Shown one piece after another: positions 1-6,571 of a stretch of 6,943 nt of DNA. The stretch is from NCBI GenBank assembly GCA_003164305.1, contig PLSZ01000212.1:4002-10944 (forward strand). Direction: 5' to 3'. Every line of letters starts with the position of its first letter. The stretch's first letter is position 1. This stretch comes from Acetobacteraceae bacterium (GTDB lineage: Bacteria > Pseudomonadota > Alphaproteobacteria > Acetobacterales > Acetobacteraceae). Under the pieces are notes generated by a model. The model saw only the letters and a program-made list of their open reading frames with translations. It was not told the origin of the DNA and searched no databases. Made by a program: the position numbers and the translations under genes.

Positions 1-769
1 TTCCCAGATATATCAGACCCGCGGTCGCCAAAGCGGCCCATGGGTCGGCGAACAAGAGGGCGACAAACAGCCCTGTACCCAGCAGAAGTGGCAAGACGTA
101 CTCAGCCGGCACCTTGAAATTCTTGAAACTCCAAACAGGGATGGATGATACCAACAGGGCGGCCGTTCCCACCAGGATTGGTGCACAGAACAATGGGTGA
201 CGGGATATCGCGGCGAACGACGCCAGTCCCAGTGAGTTCGCCTCCAGCCCGAGAAAAATCGGAAACAGCACCAGTCCCGCGCCGGCGGGGGCAGGGACGC
301 CTGTGAAAAAATTGTAAGCGTAGGGCGGGCGCGGCGGGTCATCGATCATCGCGTTGAAACGGGCCAGACGAAGAGCCATACATACCGCGAACAGGACGCA
401 GGCCGCGAAACCCAATCCGCCAACGCGTTGGAGCGACCATTCATAGAGCGTCAAACCAGGGGCCACACCAAAGCAGGCGAAATCGGACAGGCTGTCGAAT
501 TCTGCGCCGAAGCGGGACGTCCCTTTCAGAAGGCGCGCGAGGCGACCGTCCAGTCCGTCGATGACACCCGCCGCGGTGATGGCGATCGCGGCGGATTCGA
601 AATGTCCTTCCAGGGCGAACCGCATCGCGGTCAGACCCGCGCAGAGACCGACCATGGTCATCAGATTTGGAATGATGCGGTTAAATGACGGGCCGCGATA
701 ACGCGGACGGACCCTCGGTCGATGGCGCCTGGGACGACGGAGCGGAAAGCGGCGAACCGGATCGCTCAT
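1..769 (-). CDS. pssA: CDP-diacylglycerol--serine O-phosphatidyltransferase (PssA), C-terminus cut by window edge
   Basis: This integral membrane enzyme joins CDP-diacylglycerol and L-serine to give phosphatidylserine and CMP, the first step to phosphatidylethanolamine. I translated 256 residues before the left edge, and the stop codon is outside the window. The full CDP-alcohol phosphatidyltransferase signature is present at residues 71-96: D71, D74, G75, A78-R79, G88, D92 and D96, with the expected spacing. Later family-like segments are RLARFN (134-139), the GVPAPAGA stretch (157-164) and SIPVWSFKNFKVP (209-221). Hydrophobic helices lie at about 33-53, 117-133, 158-175, 193-212 and 224-241. 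The ATG overlaps the psd stop codon (ATGA), which points to translational coupling; only a weak GGA lies upstream. The first 25 residues hold 11 arginines, a strongly basic tail before the first helix. The next in-frame Met codons (37, 39) fall inside helix 1, so this start is the sensible one. The assignment is firm. Confidence 0.95.
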   Translation of the reverse strand, partial: MSDPVRRFPLRRPRRHRPRVRPRYRGPSFNRIIPNLMTMVGLCAGLTAMRFALEGHFESAAIAITAAGVIDGLDGRLARLLKGTSRFGAEFDSLSDFACFGVAPGLTLYEWSLQRVGGLGFAACVLFAVCMALRLARFNAMIDDPPRPPYAYNFFTGVPAPAGAGLVLFPIFLGLEANSLGLASFAAISRHPLFCAPILVGTAALLVSSIPVWSFKNFKVPAEYVLPLLLGTGLFVALLFADPWAALATAGLIYLG

Positions 770-1437
770 GGTCCAATTTCCGCGACCACGGTTTCTCCCC
801 CGATCATCGTCTGACCTTCGCAAACAAGCGGTTGCACTCCTTCTGGCAGATAAAGGTCGGTGCGACTGCCAAAGCGTATCATGCCCAGCCGTTCGCCGGC
901 GCGAACGGCGTCGCCTTCTCGCAGGGTACACAGGATCCGACGTGCGATCAAACCGGCGATTTGTACAACCGCCAACTCCCGGCCATCTGGTAATCGAAGC
1001 GCGATCGCGTTCCGCTCATTGGCATCGCTTGCTTTATCCAGACTGGCATTGAGAAAAGCGCCATGGCGATAGGCGATGCGTGTCACGGTCCCAGCGGCCG
1101 GGACACGGTTCACATGAACATTCAAGACGGAAAGAAAAATCGAGATACGCCAACGAGAGGCTGGTCCCAGACCGAGTTCAGCCGGAGGCACTCCAGGCGC
1201 CACCGATGCGACACGTCCGTCCGCCGGAGCGACAATCGCGCCGGGGCGCGGGGGCGCGACGCGAGCCGGATCGCGAAAGAAATACAGGCAGAACACCGCG
1301 AAACAGAGTCCGATGACCGTCAGCCAATGACCAACAAAAACGCCAACCAGCATGATTACCACGCCGCCAAGGATGAAGGGCCTGCCTGCCGGATGCGGCG
1401 GTGGGAAAGCGTTTCGTAAGTCGTTGACCAATGACAT
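766..1437 (-). CDS. psd: Phosphatidylserine decarboxylase proenzyme, short form
   Basis: This enzyme decarboxylates phosphatidylserine to phosphatidylethanolamine at the inner membrane, using a pyruvoyl group made by self-cleavage. The product is 223 residues, the length of the short PSD-A type rather than the longer E. coli form. A membrane segment spans about residues 21-53. The core motifs are PADGRV (71-76, with D73), NVHVNRVP (106-113, with H108) and the C-terminal RFGSRTDLYLP (188-198). By family knowledge cleavage falls between G190 and S191, and S191 becomes the pyruvoyl group of the small alpha chain. The gene leads a psd-pssA operon and overlaps pssA by 4 bases, so the enzymes of two consecutive steps are made together. 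Upstream of the ATG there is no strong Shine-Dalgarno; the start is chosen because MSLVNDLRNAFPPPHPAGRPF matches the family's usual short N-terminus in front of the membrane helix. I am confident of the function. Confidence 0.96.
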   Translation of the reverse strand: MSLVNDLRNAFPPPHPAGRPFILGGVVIMLVGVFVGHWLTVIGLCFAVFCLYFFRDPARVAPPRPGAIVAPADGRVASVAPGVPPAELGLGPASRWRISIFLSVLNVHVNRVPAAGTVTRIAYRHGAFLNASLDKASDANERNAIALRLPDGRELAVVQIAGLIARRILCTLREGDAVRAGERLGMIRFGSRTDLYLPEGVQPLVCEGQTMIGGETVVAEIGP

Positions 1438-1463
1438 TTCGTTATGGCTCGTTTGGGTGGGCG

Positions 1464-1492
1464 TTTATGAATGGTTCACCTTTTCCCGGCAA
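1464..1492 (-). promoter_or_regulatory. Candidate sigma-70-like promoter for psd-pssA
   Basis: Read on the minus strand, TTGCCG (1492-1487) and CATAAA (1469-1464) are separated by exactly 17 bases. Each hexamer matches the consensus at 4 of 6 positions. The predicted start of transcription would lie about 20 bases before the psd ATG. It sits in the only gap in front of the lipid operon. The match is modest, and alphaproteobacterial promoters are variable, so this is a suggestion. Confidence 0.3.
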
Positions 1493-1499
1493 TATGCCG
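1487..1499. repeat. Small perfect palindrome CGGCA-ATA-TGCCG between divergent genes
   Basis: A 5-base inverted repeat with a 3-base centre lies in the gap between psd and the plus-strand gene. One arm overlaps the candidate -35 box of psd. It could be an operator half-site pair, but at 5 bases per arm chance occurrence is quite possible. Confidence 0.25.
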
Positions 1500-1510
1500 A
1501 CAGTGGGATC

Positions 1511-1514
1511 GGAG
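1511..1514 (+). promoter_or_regulatory. Shine-Dalgarno GGAG deciding the start at 1522
   Basis: GGAG lies 7 bases before the ATG at 1522. An in-frame ATG exists further upstream at 1471, but it would run backwards into the promoter region of psd. The 1522 start has the ribosome binding site and a clean N-terminus (MPFKEPFILGPF). Confidence 0.6.
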
Positions 1515-1521
1515 TGGTGAT

Positions 1522-1995
1522 ATGCCGTTCAAGGAGCCTTTTATACTTGGGCCTTTTTCCGTGGATTCAGAAGGACGATTGGCCCCGGCCCATCAGGATG
1601 TTTCGCCGGGGTTCAGTATTCGGTGGCGCGGACGCGTTGTTCATGCGCGCCTGTTACAAGGTGACCTCCGCGAGGGCCGTCTGTACATTCAGTCCAGCCT
1701 GGGCCGAATTCCCAGCACGGCGTCCGATCCCGCCACACGGCTTGCCTGTTTTGGAATGTTACGAAACTTGCTGAGCGCGCTGCCGGAGCACTGGAGCGCC
1801 AGGCTATTGCCTGACCATCAACCACAACTAGAGGTTGAAACGGGCGTCGGACTTCCGATCACCGTCACCAACCTCGTAACCGAACTGACGCTATTCTTGC
1901 TGGTTCTTTCACCCTATCTTGATCTGATGGATCAGGCTGGAGTTGGCTTGGTCGCGACCACGCCCAGCCAACCGGCAGCGGATTTGCGACAGTAA
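1522..1995 (+). CDS. Uncharacterised 157-residue protein upstream of yraN
   Basis: I do not recognise this family with certainty. The start at 1522 has GGAG 7 bases upstream. The protein has no signal peptide and no cysteine-rich or nucleotide-binding motif. By eye it divides into an N-terminal stretch with FILGPFSVD (7-15), a probable beta region rich in Trp, Arg and Tyr (31-64, FSIRWRGRVVHARLL then GRLYIQSSLGRIPSTA), a helix (71-88), a second beta segment with LLPDHQPQLEVE (95-106) and a long hydrophobic helix (113-137, LPITVTNLVTELTLFLLVLS begins it). The tail after residue 140 looks disordered. The hydrophobic C-terminal helix could be buried or could touch the membrane. An alpha/beta fold loosely like YbjN or secretion chaperones is possible, but this is a guess from pattern only. 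The gene is divergent from psd and just ahead of yraN, probably in one transcript. The reading frame is intact, and good codon use and a clear ribosome binding site argue that it is real. Confidence 0.75.
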   Translation: MPFKEPFILGPFSVDSEGRLAPAHQDVSPGFSIRWRGRVVHARLLQGDLREGRLYIQSSLGRIPSTASDPATRLACFGMLRNLLSALPEHWSARLLPDHQPQLEVETGVGLPITVTNLVTELTLFLLVLSPYLDLMDQAGVGLVATTPSQPAADLRQ

Positions 1996-2087
1996 GTGTG
2001 AACCAATGCCTGGTCCGGCGCGGGCAGAGAACTGCCAACGGGCCATGGATTCATCGATTATTAGCGAAATTCCACCATGCTCCCGGA

Positions 2088-2462
2088 ATGATGGATCGTG
2101 CTCGCAGGGGCCTGGCCGCCGATCAGCGTGGACGTTGCGCCGAAGCCGCTGCCCGCGCGGCCCTGGAACGGGAGGGGTGGATTATTCTCGCGCACCGGCT
2201 TCGTACTCCAGCGGGTGAAATCGATATGGTGGCGGAGAAGGAGGGTCTGCTCGCGATAGTGGAGGTCAAGGCACGCCCCAGCTTAGCGGACGCAGCCGCT
2301 TCGCTTTCGCCGCGGCAACAGGCGCGCCTGATTTCCGCGACCGAAATCGTCCTCCTGGATCACCCGGATTGGGGCCTGAACGGTGTTCGATTCGACTTGC
2401 TACTCGTTGACGCGTCTGGTGTCGTGCGCCGTATCTCCGATGCGTTTCGGGGTGCCGGGTAA
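2088..2462 (+). CDS. yraN: YraN/UPF0102 family nuclease-like protein
   Basis: This is a small protein (124 residues from this start) of the UPF0102 family, which has an endonuclease-like fold related to Holliday junction resolvases. Its cellular role is not settled. The family's core acidic motifs are all present: E19 in GRCAEAAA, GEID at 43-46 and EVK at 59-61, the D-E-x-K-type metal-binding set. RFDLLLV (101-107) is the usual last core strand. The start is uncertain. The frame is open back to a GTG at 1998, only two bases after the preceding stop, which would add 30 residues of non-family sequence. Met codons at 2088 and 2091 give the normal family length, although the local ribosome binding site (GGAA) is weak and close. 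The gene follows the uncharacterised gene on the same strand and converges on comM, with 11 bases between stops. Confidence 0.88.
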   Translation: MMDRARRGLAADQRGRCAEAAARAALEREGWIILAHRLRTPAGEIDMVAEKEGLLAIVEVKARPSLADAAASLSPRQQARLISATEIVLLDHPDWGLNGVRFDLLLVDASGVVRRISDAFRGAG

Positions 2463-2487
2463 GCAGCCAGTTCTTAGCCGACCCGGC
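2454..2487. repeat. Inverted repeat spanning the yraN/comM convergent stop codons
   Basis: GCCGGGT (2454-2460) is perfectly complementary to ACCCGGC (2481-2487), with a 20-base loop that contains both gene ends. It lies where a shared bidirectional terminator would be expected. No T-run follows on either strand, so it is not a standard intrinsic terminator. It could be a weak hairpin stop or an RNA 3' end stabiliser, or chance in GC-rich DNA. Confidence 0.3.
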
Positions 2488-3973
2488 CATGGGTTCGATG
2501 ACGGAACGATAGCGCCTCAGCGACATGCGGACGAGCGACGATATCGGCACCCGCCAGGTCCGCGATCGTCCGGGCGACCCTGATGACGCGCGTTCGACCA
2601 CGTCCCGACAGCCGCAATCGATTCATGGCCTCCTCGACTAATTTCATCGCATCCGGTGCAAGGTGGATCGCGTCGCATTCGACCTCTGAATTGCTCGCGG
2701 GACCGTTCGGTCCGTGCCGGTTCTTCACGGCCAACCTGGCTCGGAGCACGCGCTCCGCGATAATCGAACTGGGCTCGCCTTGAGGGGCGCGCGCCAGTTC
2801 GCTGGCGGTGGCTGGTTGGACTTCCACCGCGAGATCGATCCTGTCGAGGACGGGACCGCTGATACGATTGCGATAGTCCTCGCCGCAGCGGGGTGCGCGC
2901 CCGCATTCGCGATCAGCCTCGCCGAAATAGCCACAGCGACATGGGTTCATCGCGGCGATAAGTTGAAAACGCGCTGGGTACGTGATGTGCGCGGACGCTC
3001 GGGATACGGTGGTCCTCCCGGTTTCCATGGGCTGGCGCAACGCCTCCAATGTTTGACGAGGGAATTCCGGTAGTTCATCGAGAAAGAGAACGCCCCGGTG
3101 AGCGAGGGAAACTTCTCCGGGTTTCGCTCGAAATCCGCCTCCGGTCAGCGCCGCTTGTGAGGCGGAATGGTGTGGTTCGCGAAAGGGCGGGCGCATGATC
3201 AGGCGACCGTTGTCCAGAAGGCCGGCCACGCTATGGATCATCCCGACTTCCAGCGCGGCTCTCGCTTCAAGAGCCGGCAACAGGCCGGGCAGTCGCGCGG
3301 CGAGCATGGATTTGCCAGAACCGGGGGGACCAACCAGCAGAATATTGTGCCCGCCCGCCGCCGCTATTTCGATTGCCCGTCTGGCGGTTTCCATGCCTTT
3401 GACATCGCGGAGGTCAGGGCCTCGGCCCACATCGATAATCCCCCCGGCGACCGGAGGGGCGAGGAGGGCTGTTCCTTTGAAATGTGCGATGAGAGCTTTC
3501 AGATCGGGCGCGGCGAGCACGTTGATAGGACCTGCCCAGGCGGCCTCTCCACCCTGTTCGAGAGGACAGATCAGGCCGAGGTCGCGTGACGATGCGGCGA
3601 TCGCGGCCGGGAGAACGCCGGCAACCTTATTAAGCGTTCCGTCCAGGGAGAGTTCGCCGAGAGCCGCGTACTCCGCCAGAAGATCGCACGGCAAGATATC
3701 CATGGCGGCGAGGACGCCCAAGGCGAGCGGGACATCAAAATGGCTGCCTTCTTTAAGCAGATCCGCGGGTTTCAAATTGATGAGGATCCGGCGCGGCGGT
3801 AGAGATAAACCCATGGCGTGGAAAGCCGCCCTGACTCTCTCGCGTGCTTCCGCGACCGCCTTATCGGCGAGACCGACGATGAGAAAATTCGGGGCCCCGC
3901 TGGAAAGCTGAACCTGTACTTCCACCGGTATCGCATCGATTCCCGAGAATGCAAATGTCGCCACCTGGACCAT
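2474..3973 (-). CDS. comM: ComM/YifB family Mg-chelatase-like AAA+ ATPase
   Basis: In species where it was studied, ComM is a hexameric helicase that drives branch migration of incoming single-stranded DNA during natural transformation. From the start at 3973 the protein has 499 residues, the usual family length. In order it has an N-terminal Lon-protease-like domain (about 1-160, with APNFLIVGLADKAV and KEGSHFDVPLALG), an AAA+ core with Walker A GPPGSGKS (215-222), the family's REPHHSAS motif (265-272), Walker B VLFLDE (295-300), sensor MNPC (342-345) with a CxC...C...C cysteine set (345, 347, 357, 363), RISGPVLDRIDL (370-381), and the C-terminal Mg-chelatase helical domain with LSGRGRTRVIRVARTIADL (455-473). 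A second in-frame ATG at 4000 would add nine residues; neither has a clear Shine-Dalgarno, and 3973 gives MVQVATFAFSGIDA, the normal family N-terminus. The gene appears intact. The gap upstream to 4096 shows no convincing promoter or terminator. Confidence 0.95.
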   Translation of the reverse strand: MVQVATFAFSGIDAIPVEVQVQLSSGAPNFLIVGLADKAVAEARERVRAAFHAMGLSLPPRRILINLKPADLLKEGSHFDVPLALGVLAAMDILPCDLLAEYAALGELSLDGTLNKVAGVLPAAIAASSRDLGLICPLEQGGEAAWAGPINVLAAPDLKALIAHFKGTALLAPPVAGGIIDVGRGPDLRDVKGMETARRAIEIAAAGGHNILLVGPPGSGKSMLAARLPGLLPALEARAALEVGMIHSVAGLLDNGRLIMRPPFREPHHSASQAALTGGGFRAKPGEVSLAHRGVLFLDELPEFPRQTLEALRQPMETGRTTVSRASAHITYPARFQLIAAMNPCRCGYFGEADRECGRAPRCGEDYRNRISGPVLDRIDLAVEVQPATASELARAPQGEPSSIIAERVLRARLAVKNRHGPNGPASNSEVECDAIHLAPDAMKLVEEAMNRLRLSGRGRTRVIRVARTIADLAGADIVARPHVAEALSFRHRTHGRVG

Positions 3974-4096
3974 GGCGTGAGACGGAGCGCGTTTGGGCAT
4001 CCGTTGAAGATAGAAGGAAGAGGTGAACGGGAAGATAACGGCCGGATCGCAGGGACGCTCCGGATCTGTTGCCGTGCCCGGCGGGTCAGGGCGGTA

Positions 4097-5593
4097 TCAA
4101 AACGGTGCGTTGATATTTGGGCGGCGTCTGACATCCGATCGCACGTGTCGAAAATTGAGCGTCGCTGGGTCAGCGACAACAGGGCCGGGTGCGATACCGA
4201 CAATCACATGCTCCGCGATCGGCCCGAAATCGGCCCGAAAGTGGACAGAGGACTTCAATACCAGGATCGGACAGGAAGATGGTTCGATTCCGACATGGCG
4301 GATAATGGCCTGATCGAGCGCCTGCATCTTGCGCGTTACGACGATGACCTTGACCCCGTCGATATCGATCAGTGCGGTCGGCCCGAGATTGGCGGGATTT
4401 CCCGCACCCATCGGCCCGGTCAAAGTGAAGCACCCATCAGTGAGGCATTCGACGCGCGCCGAACATTGATACGGCATGCCATCGGATTTGCCGCCCAGGG
4501 ACAGTGAAGCGAACGAGCCCACGCCGGCCGCGTGACAGTCGGCGGCGCTCTGGGCGTCGTTTATCAGACAGACCAAAGCGCCTTGGGCTTTCTGTCGAAC
4601 CAATTCCGCGAGAAGCCCGGTCGTATCACCATGTCCGCCGCCGCCGGGATTGTCCTGGGTGTCGGCGATGATGATCGGTTTGGACGCGGTGGTCGCGCGA
4701 CGCTTTGCTTCCGCCACCGCTTCCGAGGATGGCAGTAACTCTTGCTGAAATTCAGCTTCTCGCGCGCTGATGAAGTTGAGAAGTTCCTCGGCCGCGGCGT
4801 CCGCGTCGCTCTTTGAATCCGCGTAGGCCACTAGCGCAGGCCCGCAATCAGGAAAATCCGCGTAAGGGAAACCAAAACAGAAGGCCAGTTCAACGATGCC
4901 GGAACGGCCGCCGATCGCCGCTCGCTCCGCCATGATCGGCTCCATTGGCGGCATCAACGTACATTGGGCGCCAAGCGGCATCCAAAAATCCAATTGACGG
5001 TATGACTTTTCCCAACGACAGCCGCGATGAATACGGTCGAACAGCAATCTGGCCGCCCGCGCGCCCGCTTCTTTCATGTCGATATGGGGGTAAGTCCGGA
5101 ATGGTACGACGGCATCCGCGAGCTTAACCATGGCGGCTGTCAAATTCGCGTGAGGGTCCAGGCTGATCGTCAGCGGTAATTCCTCGCCGATAATAGCGCG
5201 AACGCGTCGTAAGAATTCGCCTTCCGCGTCAGGGAAACTCTCAACCAGCGCGGCCCCATGTAAATCGAGATATACTCCATCGAGGGGGCCATCATCGAGA
5301 GCCATCGACAGTAGTGCACAATTAAGCGCCGCGATTCGCTCGAACGCCTCATCCTGAACGGGTCCAGCCGGATTGGCGAAAGCCCACGCCAACGGAACGA
5401 TCGACGCACCTTCGGCTTCCATGACTTTGATCGCGCCCGCGGCGGGTACCGACGTATCACGCAATGAATCGATTAACTTCGCGCCGTAACATAATGACGG
5501 GAAACCGCCGGGTTCGACGAAGTCTCGGTAGGAGGTGGATCGAGGAGCGAAAGAGTGACTTTCATGGAGAAATCCGCCTATCGCGATACGCAT
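4097..5593 (-). CDS. MlrC-family (M81) metallopeptidase-like protein
   Basis: MlrC, the founding member, is a zinc-dependent enzyme that cleaves linearised microcystin peptides. Most homologues occur in bacteria with no microcystin pathway and their substrates are unknown. The protein has 498 residues, the family's usual length. The N-terminal domain (about 1-290) carries MRIAIGGFLHESHSFAP with E11, YLDLHGAAL (108-116, H112), SLDPHANLT (144-152, D147 and H149) and YPHID (168-172, H170). These match the acidic and histidine positions proposed as zinc ligands in MlrC. The C-terminal domain has DNPGGGGHGDTT (314-325) and LKSSVHFRADFGPIA (446-460), both typical. It lacks a signal peptide, so it is probably cytoplasmic. 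The frame is open back to 5698, but the start at 5593 has GGAG 8 bases upstream and the canonical N-terminus. It is the last gene of the operon, 4 bases after the dehydrogenase. The family is certain; the substrate is not. Confidence 0.93.
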   Translation of the reverse strand: MRIAIGGFLHESHSFAPRSTSYRDFVEPGGFPSLCYGAKLIDSLRDTSVPAAGAIKVMEAEGASIVPLAWAFANPAGPVQDEAFERIAALNCALLSMALDDGPLDGVYLDLHGAALVESFPDAEGEFLRRVRAIIGEELPLTISLDPHANLTAAMVKLADAVVPFRTYPHIDMKEAGARAARLLFDRIHRGCRWEKSYRQLDFWMPLGAQCTLMPPMEPIMAERAAIGGRSGIVELAFCFGFPYADFPDCGPALVAYADSKSDADAAAEELLNFISAREAEFQQELLPSSEAVAEAKRRATTASKPIIIADTQDNPGGGGHGDTTGLLAELVRQKAQGALVCLINDAQSAADCHAAGVGSFASLSLGGKSDGMPYQCSARVECLTDGCFTLTGPMGAGNPANLGPTALIDIDGVKVIVVTRKMQALDQAIIRHVGIEPSSCPILVLKSSVHFRADFGPIAEHVIVGIAPGPVVADPATLNFRHVRSDVRRRPNINAPF

Positions 5594-5597
5594 TTCG

Positions 5598-6566
5598 TCA
5601 ACTCCACAGGGGATCAATAGGATGTCGGCCGGCGAGCACAGCCGCGATATTGTCAAGCGCGCGAAATCCCATCGCGTTTCGCGTTTCGCGTGACGCACTG
5701 CCGACGTGCGGTGAAAGAATTACGTTGTCGAGATTGGCGAAGCGCCGATCGAAATCCGGTTCCGATCGAAACACATCGAGACCCGCCGCGAATAGTTTTC
5801 CGGACGTCAGCGCGCCAAGTAAAGCATCTTCATCGACAAGGCCGCCGCGAGAGACGTTGACGAATACGGCGCCATCCGGCAGCAGGGACAACGCCCGAGA
5901 GTCAATTATTTTATCGGTTTCTGGTCCCGCCGGCGCATGCACGGAGAGGAAATCACAAGATGGCAACATCGCATGGAAGTCCGCGAAATATGTCGCACCC
6001 ATTTCCAGGTCGGGTGAGAGGCGACTTCGGGCGTGATAGGCGACTTTCATATCAAAGCCGCGCGCTCGTTGAGCGACGGCGCGACCTATTCTTCCCATAC
6101 CAAGTATGCCGAGTGTTTTTCCGGTGACGCGGACTCCCAGAAGGTCGCCTTGACCAATGCGATAGCGCCATCCCTGACGCATGATCCGATCGTATTCGAA
6201 CGCACGCCGAGCGGCGGCCAGTAACATCATGAATGCATGATCCGCGGTGCATTCCGTCAAGACGCCTGGGGTGTTCGTCACAACGATACCGCGCTGCCTG
6301 GCGGCGGCGACATCGATGTGATCGAATCCAACGCTGCTGGTCGCACCGACTTTTACGGTCTCGGGCAGTTTCGCGATCAATTCCGCGTTCAAGGGCAACG
6401 TGTTGGTGAACATGACCGCGTCCGCGCGATGTTCTGACACCGCTGTGGCGAGTTCATGCCCCGTCATGTCATTCGCACCATCGACGATGAGTGCGTCAAA
6501 TTCCTCGCGCGCACGAATGTTGACGTCGTGCGGCATCAGGCAGGCGAGAACAAGGCGTGGTTTCAT
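5598..6566 (-). CDS. NAD(P)-dependent D-2-hydroxyacid dehydrogenase (glyoxylate/hydroxypyruvate reductase-like)
   Basis: Enzymes of this family reversibly reduce a 2-oxoacid to a D-2-hydroxyacid in the cytoplasm; members include glyoxylate/hydroxypyruvate, phosphoglycerate and D-lactate dehydrogenases. The protein has 322 residues, the normal length. The Rossmann motif GMGRIG is at 156-161 (after KTLGIL). The catalytic triad is complete: R240 in NVSRGGLVDEDAL, E269 in DVFRSEP and H287 in LSPHVGS. The substrate-side loop SSVGFDHID (77-85) is the usual one. At the end of the second strand the sequence is VAYHARSR (175-182), with Arg and Ser where NAD-specific members usually carry an acidic residue, which suggests NADP(H) use. 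The ATG at 6566 has GGAGG 9 bases upstream. The gene lies between an ABC ATPase and an MlrC-family gene, so its substrate may be a product of the imported compound. I cannot name the exact 2-oxoacid. Confidence 0.94.
   Translation of the reverse strand: MKPRLVLACLMPHDVNIRAREEFDALIVDGANDMTGHELATAVSEHRADAVMFTNTLPLNAELIAKLPETVKVGATSSVGFDHIDVAAARQRGIVVTNTPGVLTECTADHAFMMLLAAARRAFEYDRIMRQGWRYRIGQGDLLGVRVTGKTLGILGMGRIGRAVAQRARGFDMKVAYHARSRLSPDLEMGATYFADFHAMLPSCDFLSVHAPAGPETDKIIDSRALSLLPDGAVFVNVSRGGLVDEDALLGALTSGKLFAAGLDVFRSEPDFDRRFANLDNVILSPHVGSASRETRNAMGFRALDNIAAVLAGRHPIDPLWS
5602..5605 (-). promoter_or_regulatory. Shine-Dalgarno GGAG of the MlrC-family gene, inside the dehydrogenase 3' end
   Basis: On the minus strand GGAG lies 8 bases before the ATG at 5593. 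It overlaps the last Trp-Ser codons of the dehydrogenase. This decides the start against the longer open frame and implies that ribosomes finishing the dehydrogenase can reinitiate on the MlrC gene. Confidence 0.65.
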
Positions 6567-6571
6567 TTTTT

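Noticed and set aside
13..342. Minus-strand open frame of 109 codons
   Set aside because: It overlaps pssA in another frame on the same strand; pssA carries the complete catalytic signature and helices.
3195..3911. Long plus-strand open frame of 238 codons
   Set aside because: It is fully antisense to comM, is rich in Arg, Ser, Ala and Pro with no recognisable domain, and comM has all family motifs. It is a GC-driven shadow.
4077..4096. Possible terminator hairpin after the MlrC-family gene
   Set aside because: Only a 4-base GC stem can be drawn and there is no U-run, so it does not support an intrinsic terminator.
3818..4507. Plus-strand open frame of 229 codons crossing the comM/MlrC gap
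   Set aside because: It is antisense to the ends of two well-supported genes, lacks a ribosome binding site and shows no domain pattern.
5594..5698. N-terminal extension of the MlrC-family protein to 5698
   Set aside because: The extension overlaps the dehydrogenase coding end and has no family similarity; the ATG at 5593 has a proper Shine-Dalgarno and the canonical N-terminus.
5464..6036. Plus-strand open frame of 190 codons
   Set aside because: It lies opposite the dehydrogenase and the MlrC start; its Arg/Ser-rich composition is typical of a shadow frame.
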